The notes: a model not told the origin generated them from the sequence alone. Shown: positions 1 to 8,168, counted from the stretch's first letter. The stretch: DNA of 64,000 nucleotides from Comamonas piscis (GCF_014109725.1 NZ_CP058554.1:3968001-4032000), one strand, 5' to 3'. Made by a program: numbers and translations.

Positions 1-870
1 GAGTGCCGCGCAGGCCAGGTGACCCACTGGCAGCCTTGCGCCGTCAATGGCGTCACGGCGCTGGAAGCGGATGCGCAAGGCAACCGATTCCAAGTCAACA
101 CCGCCCAAGGCATGGTGCATTGCCGCCACTTGGTGGTGGCCACCGGCGGCCTGTCCATCCCCAAGATTGGTGCCAGCGACCTGGGCTACCGCTTGGCGCA
201 GCAGTTTGGGCTGGCGCTGGTGCCGCGCGTGCCTGGCCTGGTGCCGATGACCTTTGATGGCAGCGCCTGGGCGCCCTATGCACAGCTGGCAGGCCTGGCC
301 TTGCCGGTGGTGATTGGCACCGGCAGCAAGAAAACCCGCATGAGCTTCAACGAGGACCTGCTGTTCACACACCGGGGCCTGTCGGGGCCGGCGATCCTGC
401 AGATCTCCAGCTACTGGACGCCGGGCACGCCCATCGACATCAACCTGGTGCCCGACATCGATGTGGCCGCGCACCTGATGGCGGCCAAGCAGCAGTCGCG
501 CAAATTGATCGTCAACGAATTGGCGGGCCTGGTGCCCGCCCGTCTGGCCGATGCCTGGGTGGCGCAGGATGCGGACTTGCAGCGCCCGGTGGCCGAAGCC
601 AGCGACAAGGCCTTGCAGCGCCTGGCCGAGCGCCTGACGCGCTGGGAGCTGACCCCCACCGGCACTGAAGGCTACAAAAAAGCCGAGGTCACCGTCGGCG
701 GCGTGGACACCAAGGAGCTGTCGCAGCAGACGATGGAGGCCAAGCAGGTGCCGGGCCTCTACTGCATCGGCGAGGTGGTGGACATCACCGGCTGGCTGGG
801 CGGCTACAACTTTCAGTGGGCCTGGGCCAGCGCGGTGGCCTGTGCAGCGGGCATGGCGGAGAGCCAGTAG
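1..870 (+). CDS. HI0933/BaiN-type FAD-dependent oxidoreductase, 3' part
   Basis: The reading frame is open from base 1, so the gene starts before the window and its N-terminal FAD-binding segment is missing. The visible 289 residues contain ATGGLSIPKIGASDLGY, a glycine-rich motif typical of the HI0933 (YhiN/BaiN-like) flavoprotein family, and the family C-terminus with GVDTKELS, LYCIGEVVDITG and GGYNFQWAWASA, which closes over the FAD. Members are cytoplasmic flavoproteins often annotated as aminoacetone oxidase family enzymes. The physiological substrate is not settled for most of them, so I do not assign one. It stops 226 bases before rpsU, which has its own promoter, so the two are probably separate transcripts. 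Confidence 0.9.
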   Translation, partial: ECRAGQVTHWQPCAVNGVTALEADAQGNRFQVNTAQGMVHCRHLVVATGGLSIPKIGASDLGYRLAQQFGLALVPRVPGLVPMTFDGSAWAPYAQLAGLALPVVIGTGSKKTRMSFNEDLLFTHRGLSGPAILQISSYWTPGTPIDINLVPDIDVAAHLMAAKQQSRKLIVNELAGLVPARLADAWVAQDADLQRPVAEASDKALQRLAERLTRWELTPTGTEGYKKAEVTVGGVDTKELSQQTMEAKQVPGLYCIGEVVDITGWLGGYNFQWAWASAVACAAGMAESQ

Positions 871-938
871 CAAGATGCCTATAACGGCGCGCTGTAACAA
901 CAGTTCAGCTTCACATCCGTTCCCAAGCGGCAGCCCTA

Positions 939-967
939 TTGCCTTTTGATGAAAAGCTGGTTATAAT
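939..967 (+). promoter_or_regulatory. sigma-70 promoter of rpsU
   Basis: TTGCCT (939-944) and a consensus TATAAT (962-967) are separated by exactly 17 bases. Transcription would start near 974, giving a leader of about 120 bases before rpsU. This is the best-matching housekeeping promoter I see in the window. Confidence 0.75.
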
Positions 968-974
968 CCCACCT

Positions 975-1022
975 CTTTGCTGGCAAAGCCCTGTCTGCCA
1001 ATACTAGTCAATATGACAGGGC
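975..1022 (+). promoter_or_regulatory. two hairpins in the rpsU leader
   Basis: Immediately after the predicted start site are two perfect inverted repeats. CTTTGC/GCAAAG (975-980 and 983-988) has a 2-base spacer. GCCCTGTC/GACAGGGC (988-995 and 1015-1022) has a 19-base loop. They share base 988, so they could not both form fully, which would suit a switching leader. No T-run follows, so this is not a terminator. Function is inferred only. Confidence 0.45.
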
Positions 1023-1096
1023 AAAACCGCCATTCAAGGCTTTGGGGCCCGATCTTTCCCAAAACCCGCTGTTGGCACCAATGGAAACATTAGCTA

Positions 1097-1309
1097 ATGA
1101 CGACTATCCGTGTAAAAGAAAACGAACCCTTTGACGTTGCGCTGCGCCGCTTCAAGCGCACCATCGAAAAACTGGGCCTGCTGACCGACCTGCGCGCTCG
1201 CGAGTTCTACGAAAAGCCAACCGCTGAGCGTAAGCGCAAGAAGGCTGCTGCCGTCAAGCGCCACTACAAGCGCGTTCGCAGCATGCAGCTGCCCAAGAAG
1301 CTGTACTAA
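1097..1309 (+). CDS. rpsU: 30S ribosomal protein S21
   Basis: S21 is a small basic protein of the 30S subunit platform, next to the anti-Shine-Dalgarno end of 16S rRNA, and takes part in initiation. The 70-residue product is the normal family length. It starts [20 protein letters not shown], the diagnostic S21 N-terminus, and ends in a lysine/arginine-rich helix ([20 protein letters not shown]). The start ATG follows a weak GGAAA about 9 bases upstream. It has its own promoter at 939-967, a structured leader and its own terminator at 1357-1389. The downstream neighbour yqeY is its usual partner in betaproteobacteria. Confidence 0.98.
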
Positions 1310-1356
1310 TTGCAGCGTTCACACGCCCGGCGCTATTTGCCCAGGCTGTGACACCA

Positions 1357-1389
1357 CCCGCGCTCGGGACGCCAGGCGCGGGTTTTTTA
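1357..1389 (+). terminator. rho-independent terminator after rpsU
   Basis: CCCGCGC (1357-1363) pairs with GCGCGGG (1376-1382), followed directly by TTTTTTATTTT. It separates rpsU from yqeY, at least partly. Confidence 0.85.
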
Positions 1390-1460
1390 TTTTCTGGCCA
1401 CGGCCAGCATTGTTAGGCAGACCGCTGCTTGCTCGGACGGCCTGCCACCAGGAGCCTGTT

Positions 1461-1907
1461 ATGAGCTTGAAAGCACAAATCACCGAAGACATGAAGACAG
1501 CGATGCGCGCCAAGGACACGGAACGCCTGGGCACCATCCGCTTGCTGCAAGCTGCGATGAAGCAGAAGGAAGTCGATGAGCGCGTCGAGATCGACGACAC
1601 CATGGTGATCGCCATCGTCGACAAGATGATCAAGCAGCGCAAGGACAGCATTGCCGCGTTTGAAGGCGCAGGTCGCCAGGATCTGGCCGACAAGGAAAAG
1701 TCTGAGATCGAGGTCATCAAGGCCTATCTGCCAGAGCGCATGACCGCCGAAGAAGTGACCGCCGCCGTCAAGGCCATCGTGGCCGAGCTGGGTGCCGCAG
1801 GTCCTGGCGACATGGGCAAGGTCATGGGCGCCGTCAAGACCCAGCTGGCCGGCAAGGCCGACATGGGCCAGGTCTCTGCCGCTGTAAAAGCCGCACTCGC
1901 ACCCTGA
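1461..1907 (+). CDS. yqeY: GatB/YqeY domain protein
   Basis: A 148-residue soluble protein of the YqeY family, related to the C-terminal tRNA-binding tail domain of GatB. The family's job is not established; its domain suggests tRNA or RNA contact. The helical N-terminal half runs MSLKAQITEDMKTAMRAKD, and the C-terminal half has the family pattern with AYLPERMTAEE and GDMGKVMGAVKTQLAGKADM. The ATG at 1461 is chosen over an upstream in-frame ATG at 1410 because AGGAG lies at 1449-1453 and the family starts here. rpsU-yqeY is a common pair, often followed by dnaG and rpoD, but here a convergent secreted-protein gene follows instead. Confidence 0.93.
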   Translation: MSLKAQITEDMKTAMRAKDTERLGTIRLLQAAMKQKEVDERVEIDDTMVIAIVDKMIKQRKDSIAAFEGAGRQDLADKEKSEIEVIKAYLPERMTAEEVTAAVKAIVAELGAAGPGDMGKVMGAVKTQLAGKADMGQVSAAVKAALAP

Positions 1908-1953
1908 TCGCTTTGATCCACGGCACGGGGCAGCAGTGCCCCAGCGCCGCCAT

Positions 1954-1991
1954 AAAAAAACCACTGCAGCAAGCGCTACAGTGGTTTTTTT
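1954..1991. terminator. bidirectional terminator between yqeY and the repeat protein gene
   Basis: An A-run, CCACTG (1961-1966), a 12-base loop, CAGTGG (1979-1984) and a T-run make a symmetrical stem that can stop transcription from both sides. This fits the convergent genes around it. Confidence 0.85.
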
Positions 1992-2007
1992 GTGGGCACT
2001 GCGGCGT

Positions 2008-5000
2008 TCAGCGGCGATGGGGTTGGCGCGCTCGGCGCAGGCCCCATGCGGCGCCACCGCCCAGCAGCAACGACATCAGCAACAGTCCAGCCGGCGATAC
2101 CGTGGGCACTGCAACTGGCGCAGGCCGAGGCGTTGGATCCGGTGTGGGGTCTGGCGTCGGATCGGGTGCTGGATCAGGCGCAGGGGGATCCACCTCGATG
2201 CCATTGCGGTAGACCTCATCCTCGTCCTCACTGACGCACGGCGCTTCCAGGCTGCATGGGGCCGCACCGGTTACACGTGCCAGGTTGCGGGCCCGCGCCG
2301 GTGCCAGGGCCGTTATCTGGGCTAGCACGGCATAGCGGATCGATTCGCCACCCGCCAGCCTCACGCCCGTACAACCGGAAAGGCTGCAAACACCAGCGGC
2401 GCTGCTGGCACCTACCTCAGTCGCACTGATGTCAGTCACCAGCATGCCGGTCGGCACATCGTCCCACTGCAATTGCGCAGGCATACCGCCCTGGTTGCTG
2501 AGCGTCACCACATAGCGGGTGCTGCTGCCTTCCAGCACCTGGCTCACGCCATTGCTTTTATGCACGCTGATGTGGGCCGGTGCCAGTACATCGGTGCGCG
2601 CCTGGGCACAGCTCTCGGCAGGCATGCACGCAGCGCCCGGCTCCGGAGGCTCGCTGCCACCCAGCGGGTCCATCGCTGCATGGTTGATGATGGCGCCTGC
2701 GGTTGCGGGTGCCAGCGTATGCAGACGGAAGGCCGCTCTGGCACCCTGCTCCAGCGCGGCATCCAGCACCACGTCGCACCGCAAAGGCGCTCCAGTACAG
2801 ACTACCGATTCCACGCCATCACCCGGGGTCGCACCCGTCAAGCGCATGCCCTCCGGCAAGGCCTCGGCCACGGTCAGCGTATGCCCGGCTGCCACGGCCG
2901 TTTGGCCACTGTTGCCGATGCTGAATAGGTAGTCCAGCGCCTGGCCAGCTTCCACCGTTTCAGCCCCGGTCTTCGTCAACGTCAAATGCACAGGGGTGCG
3001 CAAGCTGTCGGTATCGGTGGCGGTGCAAGGGGCCGCTGCAAGGCAGTTGGCGCCTGTCAAAACCGCCGTGTTGCTCACCACCGCATCGGCGCTCCCTTCC
3101 ACCAAGGCCGTCAGCTTTGCCCGCACCTGGTAGCTGACGCTGGCCTGCGCGGCAACGTTGATACCCGTGCAACCCATCGGGGCCTCCAGGCTACAGCTGC
3201 CGGCATCGCTGGGCGCCGTGGCAGGCAGCGGCGTGATGGCTTCAATCTCCATGCCAGCAGGGCTGTCCAGCCAGGCCAGTCCGCTGGCGGGCATGCCGCC
3301 GCTGTTGCTGATGGTGACGGTGTAGGTGGTTTGGGCGCCTTCTGCCAGCGCCTCGGTGCCATTGTCCTTGCGGATGCTGACAGCTGCAGGCAGCACAATC
3401 GCGTCCCGGTCTTCAGCGCTGCAGCTGTTGCCGGCGCTGCAAGTGGCGCCACTGAGGGTGACGGTATTGCGCGCGGCATCCGCACCGACCTCGCCAGTCA
3501 CCGTTGCCTGCACGGCATACACCATGGTTTCTCCAGCGGCGACCGAGATGTCCGAACAACCGCTGACCGTGCAGAGGCCGGCGTCACTGTTGGCGCCCAC
3601 CGTCGTCGCGCTGATGCGGTCAATGCGCAGGCCTACCGGGGTCTCCGCCCAGCGCAGACCCGTTGCAGCGCTGCCGCCGGTGTTGCGCAGCACTACTTGG
3701 TAGACCGTGCTGGCACCCTGGGCCAGCACCTCCACACCATTGCTCTTGCGGATATCCAGGTTGGCCAGGCTAACCACCAGATCCGTGTCCGTGCTGGCGC
3801 AGCCTGCGACCAACTCGCTCGTACAGGTACCGCCCAGCACCACGGCCTTGTTGCTGACCGATGCACCTGCAGCGACCGCAGCATTCAGTTTGGCGGTGAC
3901 GAAGTAGGTAATGGACTGGCCGGCCGCCAACGCCACGCCCGTGCAACCGGCGGTCGTGCAGGTCCCCGCCACACTGCCAGCACCGACGGTGCCTGCCCGG
4001 ATACCGCTGACCACCATGCCGCTGAGCACATCGCTCCAGCGCAGGCCCGTGAAAGCGGTGCCCGCGCTGTTGCTCAGGGTCACGCCGTAGGTCGTCTCGG
4101 CACCCACGGTCAAGCGGTCCACGCCGTTGGTTTTGACCACGCTCACCGAGTCGGACGCGACAATCAAATCCGCGTCCGTGCTGCTGCAACTGGCAGGGCT
4201 GCCGTTGCTGCAGTTGGCCCCATCGACCAAGGCGGTGTTGGATGCCATCGTGCCCACGGCAGCGATGATTTCGGCCTCGACCTGGTAGGCCAACGACGCA
4301 CCAGGCGCCAAGCGCAAGCCCGTACAACCTGCGGTATCACAAACGCCAGCATCACTACCCACGCCCACGTCGCTGGCCTGTATGCCCAGCACGCGCAGAC
4401 CCTGTGGCATATCCAGCCAGAAGACATCACTGGCCAGCGAGCCCCCGGTATTGCTGATGGTGACGGTGTAGACCGTGCGGCCGCCGGCGATCACCGCAGC
4501 CAGGTTGTTGGTCTTTTGCACGCCCAAGGCGGCGGGGGTGCTCACGGCCTCCTGGTTGTAGGCCACAAAGGCGATGTCCGAGTCACCGCTCAAAGCCTGC
4601 ACAAATCCTGCTACCCGGCCCATGTTTTCAGGTGTGATGCCAAAGTCCGCAAAATGGTAGGCGCGCATGCGCAGATCGCGGCTGCCGTCGCCCACACTGG
4701 CCTTGGTGTGGTTGGGGTTCCAGAACTGCCAGTTCTGCCGGGCAACCACCGGCACACTGCTCAGCGCGATGCTGACAGCGTTGCCGACCACAGCGCCAGT
4801 GTCGTCGATGAAATAGAACTGGTCGGCCTTGCTGGACGGCTGGCCCACCTGGGTGACCAGCACATCGGGCACGGTATCCGTCGTGGATTCCGGATTGCCC
4901 ACGCTGGCACTGAAGCGCAGCGAACTCGCCGGGATGTTGAACAGCGCGGTGTTGAGGTCCAGTCCACGCACGCCATCGGACAGGTAGGAAGCCCGGGTCT

Positions 5001-5367
5001 TGGAGATGTCGTAACTGCCACTTTGGGCAATCGCATTGAGTCCGCCCGACGCTGGGAGCGAGCTGGGGTTGGGCGTAAAAGCCTGGAACACCGCCGGCTG
5101 GAAAGCACCGGTGACTACCGCATCGTTGACACCGGTCGAGTAGCGTACACCACCTGCGATAAACGCCAGCAAATCGTTATGCCCATTGGCTGCCGCCACA
5201 CTGGCTGCATTGCTGGTGTTGGCAGTCCAGCTATTGCTGTTGAAGCTGCCCCATACGGCGGTCACGTTGTCTGCCGCATGCGCGGAAGCCAAGCCCGCCA
5301 GACAGGCCATGCCCACCCAGCCACGCAGCAGTTTGGCACCGGCTGCCACCCCATTCGCTGAACCCAT
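2008..5367 (-). CDS. large secreted DUF11-like repeat protein with IPTL-CTERM tail
   Basis: The 1119-residue product has an N-terminal signal peptide ending near SAHA/ADN, a unique domain of about 290 residues, then six tandem beta-sandwich-like repeats of 115-135 residues. Each repeat begins with a pattern like VxKTNG, has YxVTxSNxGG in the middle, and most carry GxCxxxGCxG plus a second cysteine pair, consistent with extracellular disulfides. This resembles DUF11/CARDB-type surface repeats. A proline/aspartate linker (PDPTPDPTPDPT) leads to PTVSPAGLLL, a hydrophobic helix and RRARQ, which fits an IPTL-CTERM sorting tail. A GTG lies at 5370, but ATG at 5367 has AAGG about 5 bases upstream. 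It is probably exported and anchored or processed at the envelope; no ligand can be predicted. It has a long AT-rich upstream region. Confidence 0.85.
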   Translation of the reverse strand: MGSANGVAAGAKLLRGWVGMACLAGLASAHAADNVTAVWGSFNSNSWTANTSNAASVAAANGHNDLLAFIAGGVRYSTGVNDAVVTGAFQPAVFQAFTPNPSSLPASGGLNAIAQSGSYDISKTRASYLSDGVRGLDLNTALFNIPASSLRFSASVGNPESTTDTVPDVLVTQVGQPSSKADQFYFIDDTGAVVGNAVSIALSSVPVVARQNWQFWNPNHTKASVGDGSRDLRMRAYHFADFGITPENMGRVAGFVQALSGDSDIAFVAYNQEAVSTPAALGVQKTNNLAAVIAGGRTVYTVTISNTGGSLASDVFWLDMPQGLRVLGIQASDVGVGSDAGVCDTAGCTGLRLAPGASLAYQVEAEIIAAVGTMASNTALVDGANCSNGSPASCSSTDADLIVASDSVSVVKTNGVDRLTVGAETTYGVTLSNSAGTAFTGLRWSDVLSGMVVSGIRAGTVGAGSVAGTCTTAGCTGVALAAGQSITYFVTAKLNAAVAAGASVSNKAVVLGGTCTSELVAGCASTDTDLVVSLANLDIRKSNGVEVLAQGASTVYQVVLRNTGGSAATGLRWAETPVGLRIDRISATTVGANSDAGLCTVSGCSDISVAAGETMVYAVQATVTGEVGADAARNTVTLSGATCSAGNSCSAEDRDAIVLPAAVSIRKDNGTEALAEGAQTTYTVTISNSGGMPASGLAWLDSPAGMEIEAITPLPATAPSDAGSCSLEAPMGCTGINVAAQASVSYQVRAKLTALVEGSADAVVSNTAVLTGANCLAAAPCTATDTDSLRTPVHLTLTKTGAETVEAGQALDYLFSIGNSGQTAVAAGHTLTVAEALPEGMRLTGATPGDGVESVVCTGAPLRCDVVLDAALEQGARAAFRLHTLAPATAGAIINHAAMDPLGGSEPPEPGAACMPAESCAQARTDVLAPAHISVHKSNGVSQVLEGSSTRYVVTLSNQGGMPAQLQWDDVPTGMLVTDISATEVGASSAAGVCSLSGCTGVRLAGGESIRYAVLAQITALAPARARNLARVTGAAPCSLEAPCVSEDEDEVYRNGIEVDPPAPDPAPDPTPDPTPDPTPRPAPVAVPTVSPAGLLLMSLLLGGGAAWGLRRARQPHRR

Positions 5368-5370
5368 CAC

Positions 5371-5887
5371 ACCTTAACCGTTCTTGTAGAAAACACCGGC
5401 AAACGACATGCCAAGGCCCTGAAGCCTGTGCAGCATCAGGGCCAGTGTTCATTAGTTGAAATTAAGAAAAATATATTAACTTAATCAATTATCAAAAATA
5501 AGCCTTTGATTCCATGTATTCACTTTGGTTAACAAAGAGTGAAACGCCGCAAAGGCCAGACCTTGATGCGGATCAAGAAATTTCAATTCGTTATATTTGT
5601 ATCTTAACATTACAAGAAATTCGGACCCGATGGCTGGTATATGGCATCTATCGGGCAGGCCATCAGCGCCATTTTTTGCAGGCCGCCTGCGGCCAACAGA
5701 TACCTGCTTTCTGAATCCTTTCTGTACCGCAGGGACAGCCGATGGCGCTTGTAACCTGGCGGATGTGGTACACACGGCATAGTCCTGTCTACCCACCTGG
5801 CTGGCTGCCGCAGCGGCACCCGCTGCGAGATGTACCGAGCCCTGCGCTCACCCCCCTGCCCGCCGATGCTTTCTGCTTTCCTGAGTC
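5371..5887. other. 517-base AT-rich intergenic region
   Basis: This gap lies between the divergent repeat-protein and CoA-transferase genes. Bases about 5450-5620 are strikingly AT-rich compared with the rest of the window and probably hold promoters for one or both genes, for example a TATATT on the minus strand near 5470. It also contains an FNR-type box (5563-5576) and an inverted repeat GGCCCTGA/TCAGGGCC (5415-5422 and 5436-5443) in the leader of the repeat-protein gene. Short open frames here (5485-5796 minus, 5597-5782 plus) lack Shine-Dalgarno sites and recognisable sequence and are not called. Confidence 0.6.
5563..5576. promoter_or_regulatory. perfect FNR/Anr-type box
   Basis: TTGAT-GCGG-ATCAA matches the FNR/Anr consensus TTGAT-N4-ATCAA at all ten fixed bases. 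On the plus strand a TATCTT lies at 5600-5605. A start near 5612 would place the box centre at about -42, as in class II FNR-activated promoters. The plus-strand target would be the CoA-transferase gene at 5888 with a leader of about 275 bases. Control of the minus-strand repeat protein is also possible. Confidence 0.5.
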
Positions 5888-7123
5888 ATGCACCACACCG
5901 ACACTCCCGCCTCTCCGAATACGCCTCCCACTTCATCGACGCTGCCTCTCGCCGGCCTGCGCGTCGTCGAGTTCAGCCATATGGTGATGGGCCCCACCTG
6001 CGGCCTGGTGCTGGCCGATCTGGGGGCGGAGGTCATCAAGGTGGAGCCGGTGGAGGGGGACCGCACCCGCCACCTGCTGGGCGCGGGGGCAGGATTTTTC
6101 CCGATGTTCAACCGCAACAAGAAAAGCGTGGCCATCGACCTGCGCCAGGCCTCGGGGCTGGAGGCGGCGATCCGGCTGGCCAGCACGGCCGACATCGTGG
6201 TGCAGAACTTCAAGCCCGGCGTGATGCGCAAGTACGGGCTCGACTACCGCGCGCTGTCACAGCTCAACCCGCGTCTGATCTATGTGAACCACACCGGCTT
6301 TCTGCCCGGGCCCTACGAGCACCGCACTGCGCTGGACGAGGTGGTGCAGATGATGGGCGGCCTGGCCTATATGACCGGCCGCCCCGGTGATCCGCTGCGC
6401 GCAGGCACCAGCGTCAACGACATCATGGGCGGCATGTTTGGTGCCATTGGTGCGATGGCTGCGCTGATGCAGCGCGCGCAGACGGGCCGGGGACAAGAGA
6501 TTGATTCCGCGCTGTTCGAGAACAATGTGTTCCTGGTCGGCCAGCACATGATGCAGTTCGCGGTGACGGGCGAGGCGGCCGAGCCCATGCCCAACCGCAT
6601 CTCGGCCTGGTCGGTGTATGACGTGTTCACCGTGCAGGATGGCGCGCAGATTTTTCTGGCCGCCGTGAGCGATGCGCAATGGGCCACCCTGTGCCAGGCC
6701 TTCGGCTGGGGCGATCTGCTGGCACACCCGGGCTACACCAGCAACAACGACCGGGTGCGCCTGCGCCCCCAGCTGCTGCCCGAGCTGCGCCAGCGCTTTG
6801 CCACGATGACGGCTGCGCACATTGGCCAGATCTTTGAGGACAACGGCCTGCCCTACGCGCCCATCAGCAAGCCCGAAGAGCTGCTGGACGACCCGCACCT
6901 GCTGGCCAGCGGTGGCCTGGCCCCTGTGCGGCTGAGCGATGGCGAGCGCGCCGGGCAAATGGCGCCCACCACCTTGCTGCCGCTGCGCATGGCCGGTGAG
7001 CGCCTGGGCGTGCGCATGGACCCGCCTCAGCTGGGCCAGCACACGCAGGAGCTGCTGCGCAGTCTGGGCTATGGCGATGACGGCATTGCCGCCTTGCGGG
7101 ACAGCCAGGCCATTGCGGGTTGA
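5888..7123 (+). CDS. CaiB/BaiF family (class III) CoA-transferase
   Basis: The 411-residue product has the usual length of family III CoA-transferases, which move CoA between carboxylic acids in the cytoplasm through an aspartyl-CoA thioester. The N-terminus has LAGLRVVEFSHMVMGPTCG and LADLGAEVIKVEP, the classic family opening. Asp178 in SVNDIMGG sits where the catalytic aspartate lies, and TGRGQEIDSALFE follows it. The start ATG has only a weak ribosome site, and the first 20 residues are proline/threonine-rich and not conserved, so a slightly later start is possible. There is no acyl-CoA dehydrogenase or regulator beside it to suggest the acid used. Confidence 0.9.
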   Translation: MHHTDTPASPNTPPTSSTLPLAGLRVVEFSHMVMGPTCGLVLADLGAEVIKVEPVEGDRTRHLLGAGAGFFPMFNRNKKSVAIDLRQASGLEAAIRLASTADIVVQNFKPGVMRKYGLDYRALSQLNPRLIYVNHTGFLPGPYEHRTALDEVVQMMGGLAYMTGRPGDPLRAGTSVNDIMGGMFGAIGAMAALMQRAQTGRGQEIDSALFENNVFLVGQHMMQFAVTGEAAEPMPNRISAWSVYDVFTVQDGAQIFLAAVSDAQWATLCQAFGWGDLLAHPGYTSNNDRVRLRPQLLPELRQRFATMTAAHIGQIFEDNGLPYAPISKPEELLDDPHLLASGGLAPVRLSDGERAGQMAPTTLLPLRMAGERLGVRMDPPQLGQHTQELLRSLGYGDDGIAALRDSQAIAG

Positions 7124-7250
7124 GAACAGGGCCAGTGCCCCAGGCCCCCAAGCCCCTTGTGCAAATGTGAAAATCCATCAACCCGGTCCATTGCGGCGGG
7201 CTGTCCTACAGGGACGCTGCTGGGTCCGGCCTACGCTGTCGCTCTTCGTC

Positions 7251-7352
7251 GTGGTGGAAGCCCTGCTACAAACGCTTGCATCGGTAGTACGCTTTGCGAA
7301 ACTTGCAAGCACTCCACCACTCCAAGCCCGGTGATCTGAGCTCCTGGGCTTG
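7251..7352 (+). promoter_or_regulatory. nested inverted repeats upstream of the SIMPL gene
   Basis: GTGGTGGA (7251-7258) pairs perfectly with TCCACCAC (7313-7320). Inside it GCTTGCA (7274-7280) pairs with TGCAAGC (7304-7310). A second stem, CAAGCCC/GGGCTTG (7323-7329 and 7346-7352), follows at once. No T-run follows either stem. They sit 44-145 bases before the start codon, so they may be a structured mRNA leader or operator sites. Confidence 0.4.
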
Positions 7353-7395
7353 AGCCAGGATGCCCTCCGCGACTGTTTTGAAAAAGGAAAGTTTG

Positions 7396-8124
7396 ATGAA
7401 AAAAATGCGCATGCTGGCCACCGCCGCCCTGATCGCTGCCACCCCTTTTGTAGCCTCTACCGCCATGGCCCAAAACACCACCCCTGCCGCCGTCGACAAA
7501 CGCCCAAGCCTGAACCTGGATGCCGAAGCCACCACGCGCGTGCCTGAAGACACGGCCTGGGCGCAGTTCAGCGTGGAGAAGGAATCCAAGGACCAGGCCC
7601 AGGCCCAGCAAATGGGCAAGACGGCGCTGGCCGATGTGCTGGCCACCGCCAAGAAGTCCTCGACCCTGCAAGTGACGACCGAGAACCTGTTTACCAGCCC
7701 CGTCTACAACAAGGATGGCAAAGTGACCAGCTGGCGCACCCAGTTCAATGTGCAGCTCGAATCGACGGACACCGCCGTGCTGGGCCAGACGATGGCAGCG
7801 CTGATGGACAAGGCCCGCCTGACCGGCTCGGGCTTCCGCCTGTCCGATGCAGCGCGCAACAAGGCGCAGGACCAGCTGATCGCTGAAGCCGTCAAGAACT
7901 TCAACGCCAAGGCCAAGGTCACCGCCAATGCCATGGGTTATGCGCAGTACGAGTACGACACCATCAACCTGAGCCAAAGCGGCAGCAGCCAACCGATGCC
8001 GCGCATGAACCGTGGCGTAGCCATGATGAGCAAGATGGAAGACAGCAGCGCGCCCGTGGGCCTGGAGCCGGGCTACACCACCGTGTCGGTCAGCATGTCG
8101 GGTGCAGTGCGTTTGATCAAGTAA
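7396..8124 (+). CDS. periplasmic SIMPL (DUF541) domain protein
   Basis: A 242-residue protein with a clear signal peptide (MKKMRMLATAALIAA, cleavage near AMA/QNT) followed by a SIMPL/DUF541 domain, as in E. coli YggE. It includes LNLDAEATTRVPEDTA near the start and YTTVSVSMSGAVRL at the end. The family is linked to oxidative-stress tolerance and can form ring oligomers, but the molecular role is unclear. The start at 7396 is supported by AAGGAA about 7 bases upstream and by the signal peptide; an upstream in-frame ATG at 7360 would spoil it. The gene stands alone, with a structured leader and a good terminator at 8169-8206. Confidence 0.9.
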   Translation: MKKMRMLATAALIAATPFVASTAMAQNTTPAAVDKRPSLNLDAEATTRVPEDTAWAQFSVEKESKDQAQAQQMGKTALADVLATAKKSSTLQVTTENLFTSPVYNKDGKVTSWRTQFNVQLESTDTAVLGQTMAALMDKARLTGSGFRLSDAARNKAQDQLIAEAVKNFNAKAKVTANAMGYAQYEYDTINLSQSGSSQPMPRMNRGVAMMSKMEDSSAPVGLEPGYTTVSVSMSGAVRLIK

Positions 8125-8168
8125 TCAGCAGCTGCAGGGCGCAGTGAACCAGCGCCCCACCGAATCCA

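Noticed and set aside
2986..5361. Very long plus-strand open frame (791 codons) opposite the repeat-protein gene
   Set aside because: It mirrors the repeat periodicity of the minus-strand gene, has no signal peptide, no ribosome site and an Arg/His/Gly-rich composition typical of antisense frames in GC-rich DNA.
5485..5796. 103-codon minus-strand frame in the AT-rich intergenic region
   Set aside because: No ribosome site and no recognised sequence; it crosses the predicted FNR box and promoters.
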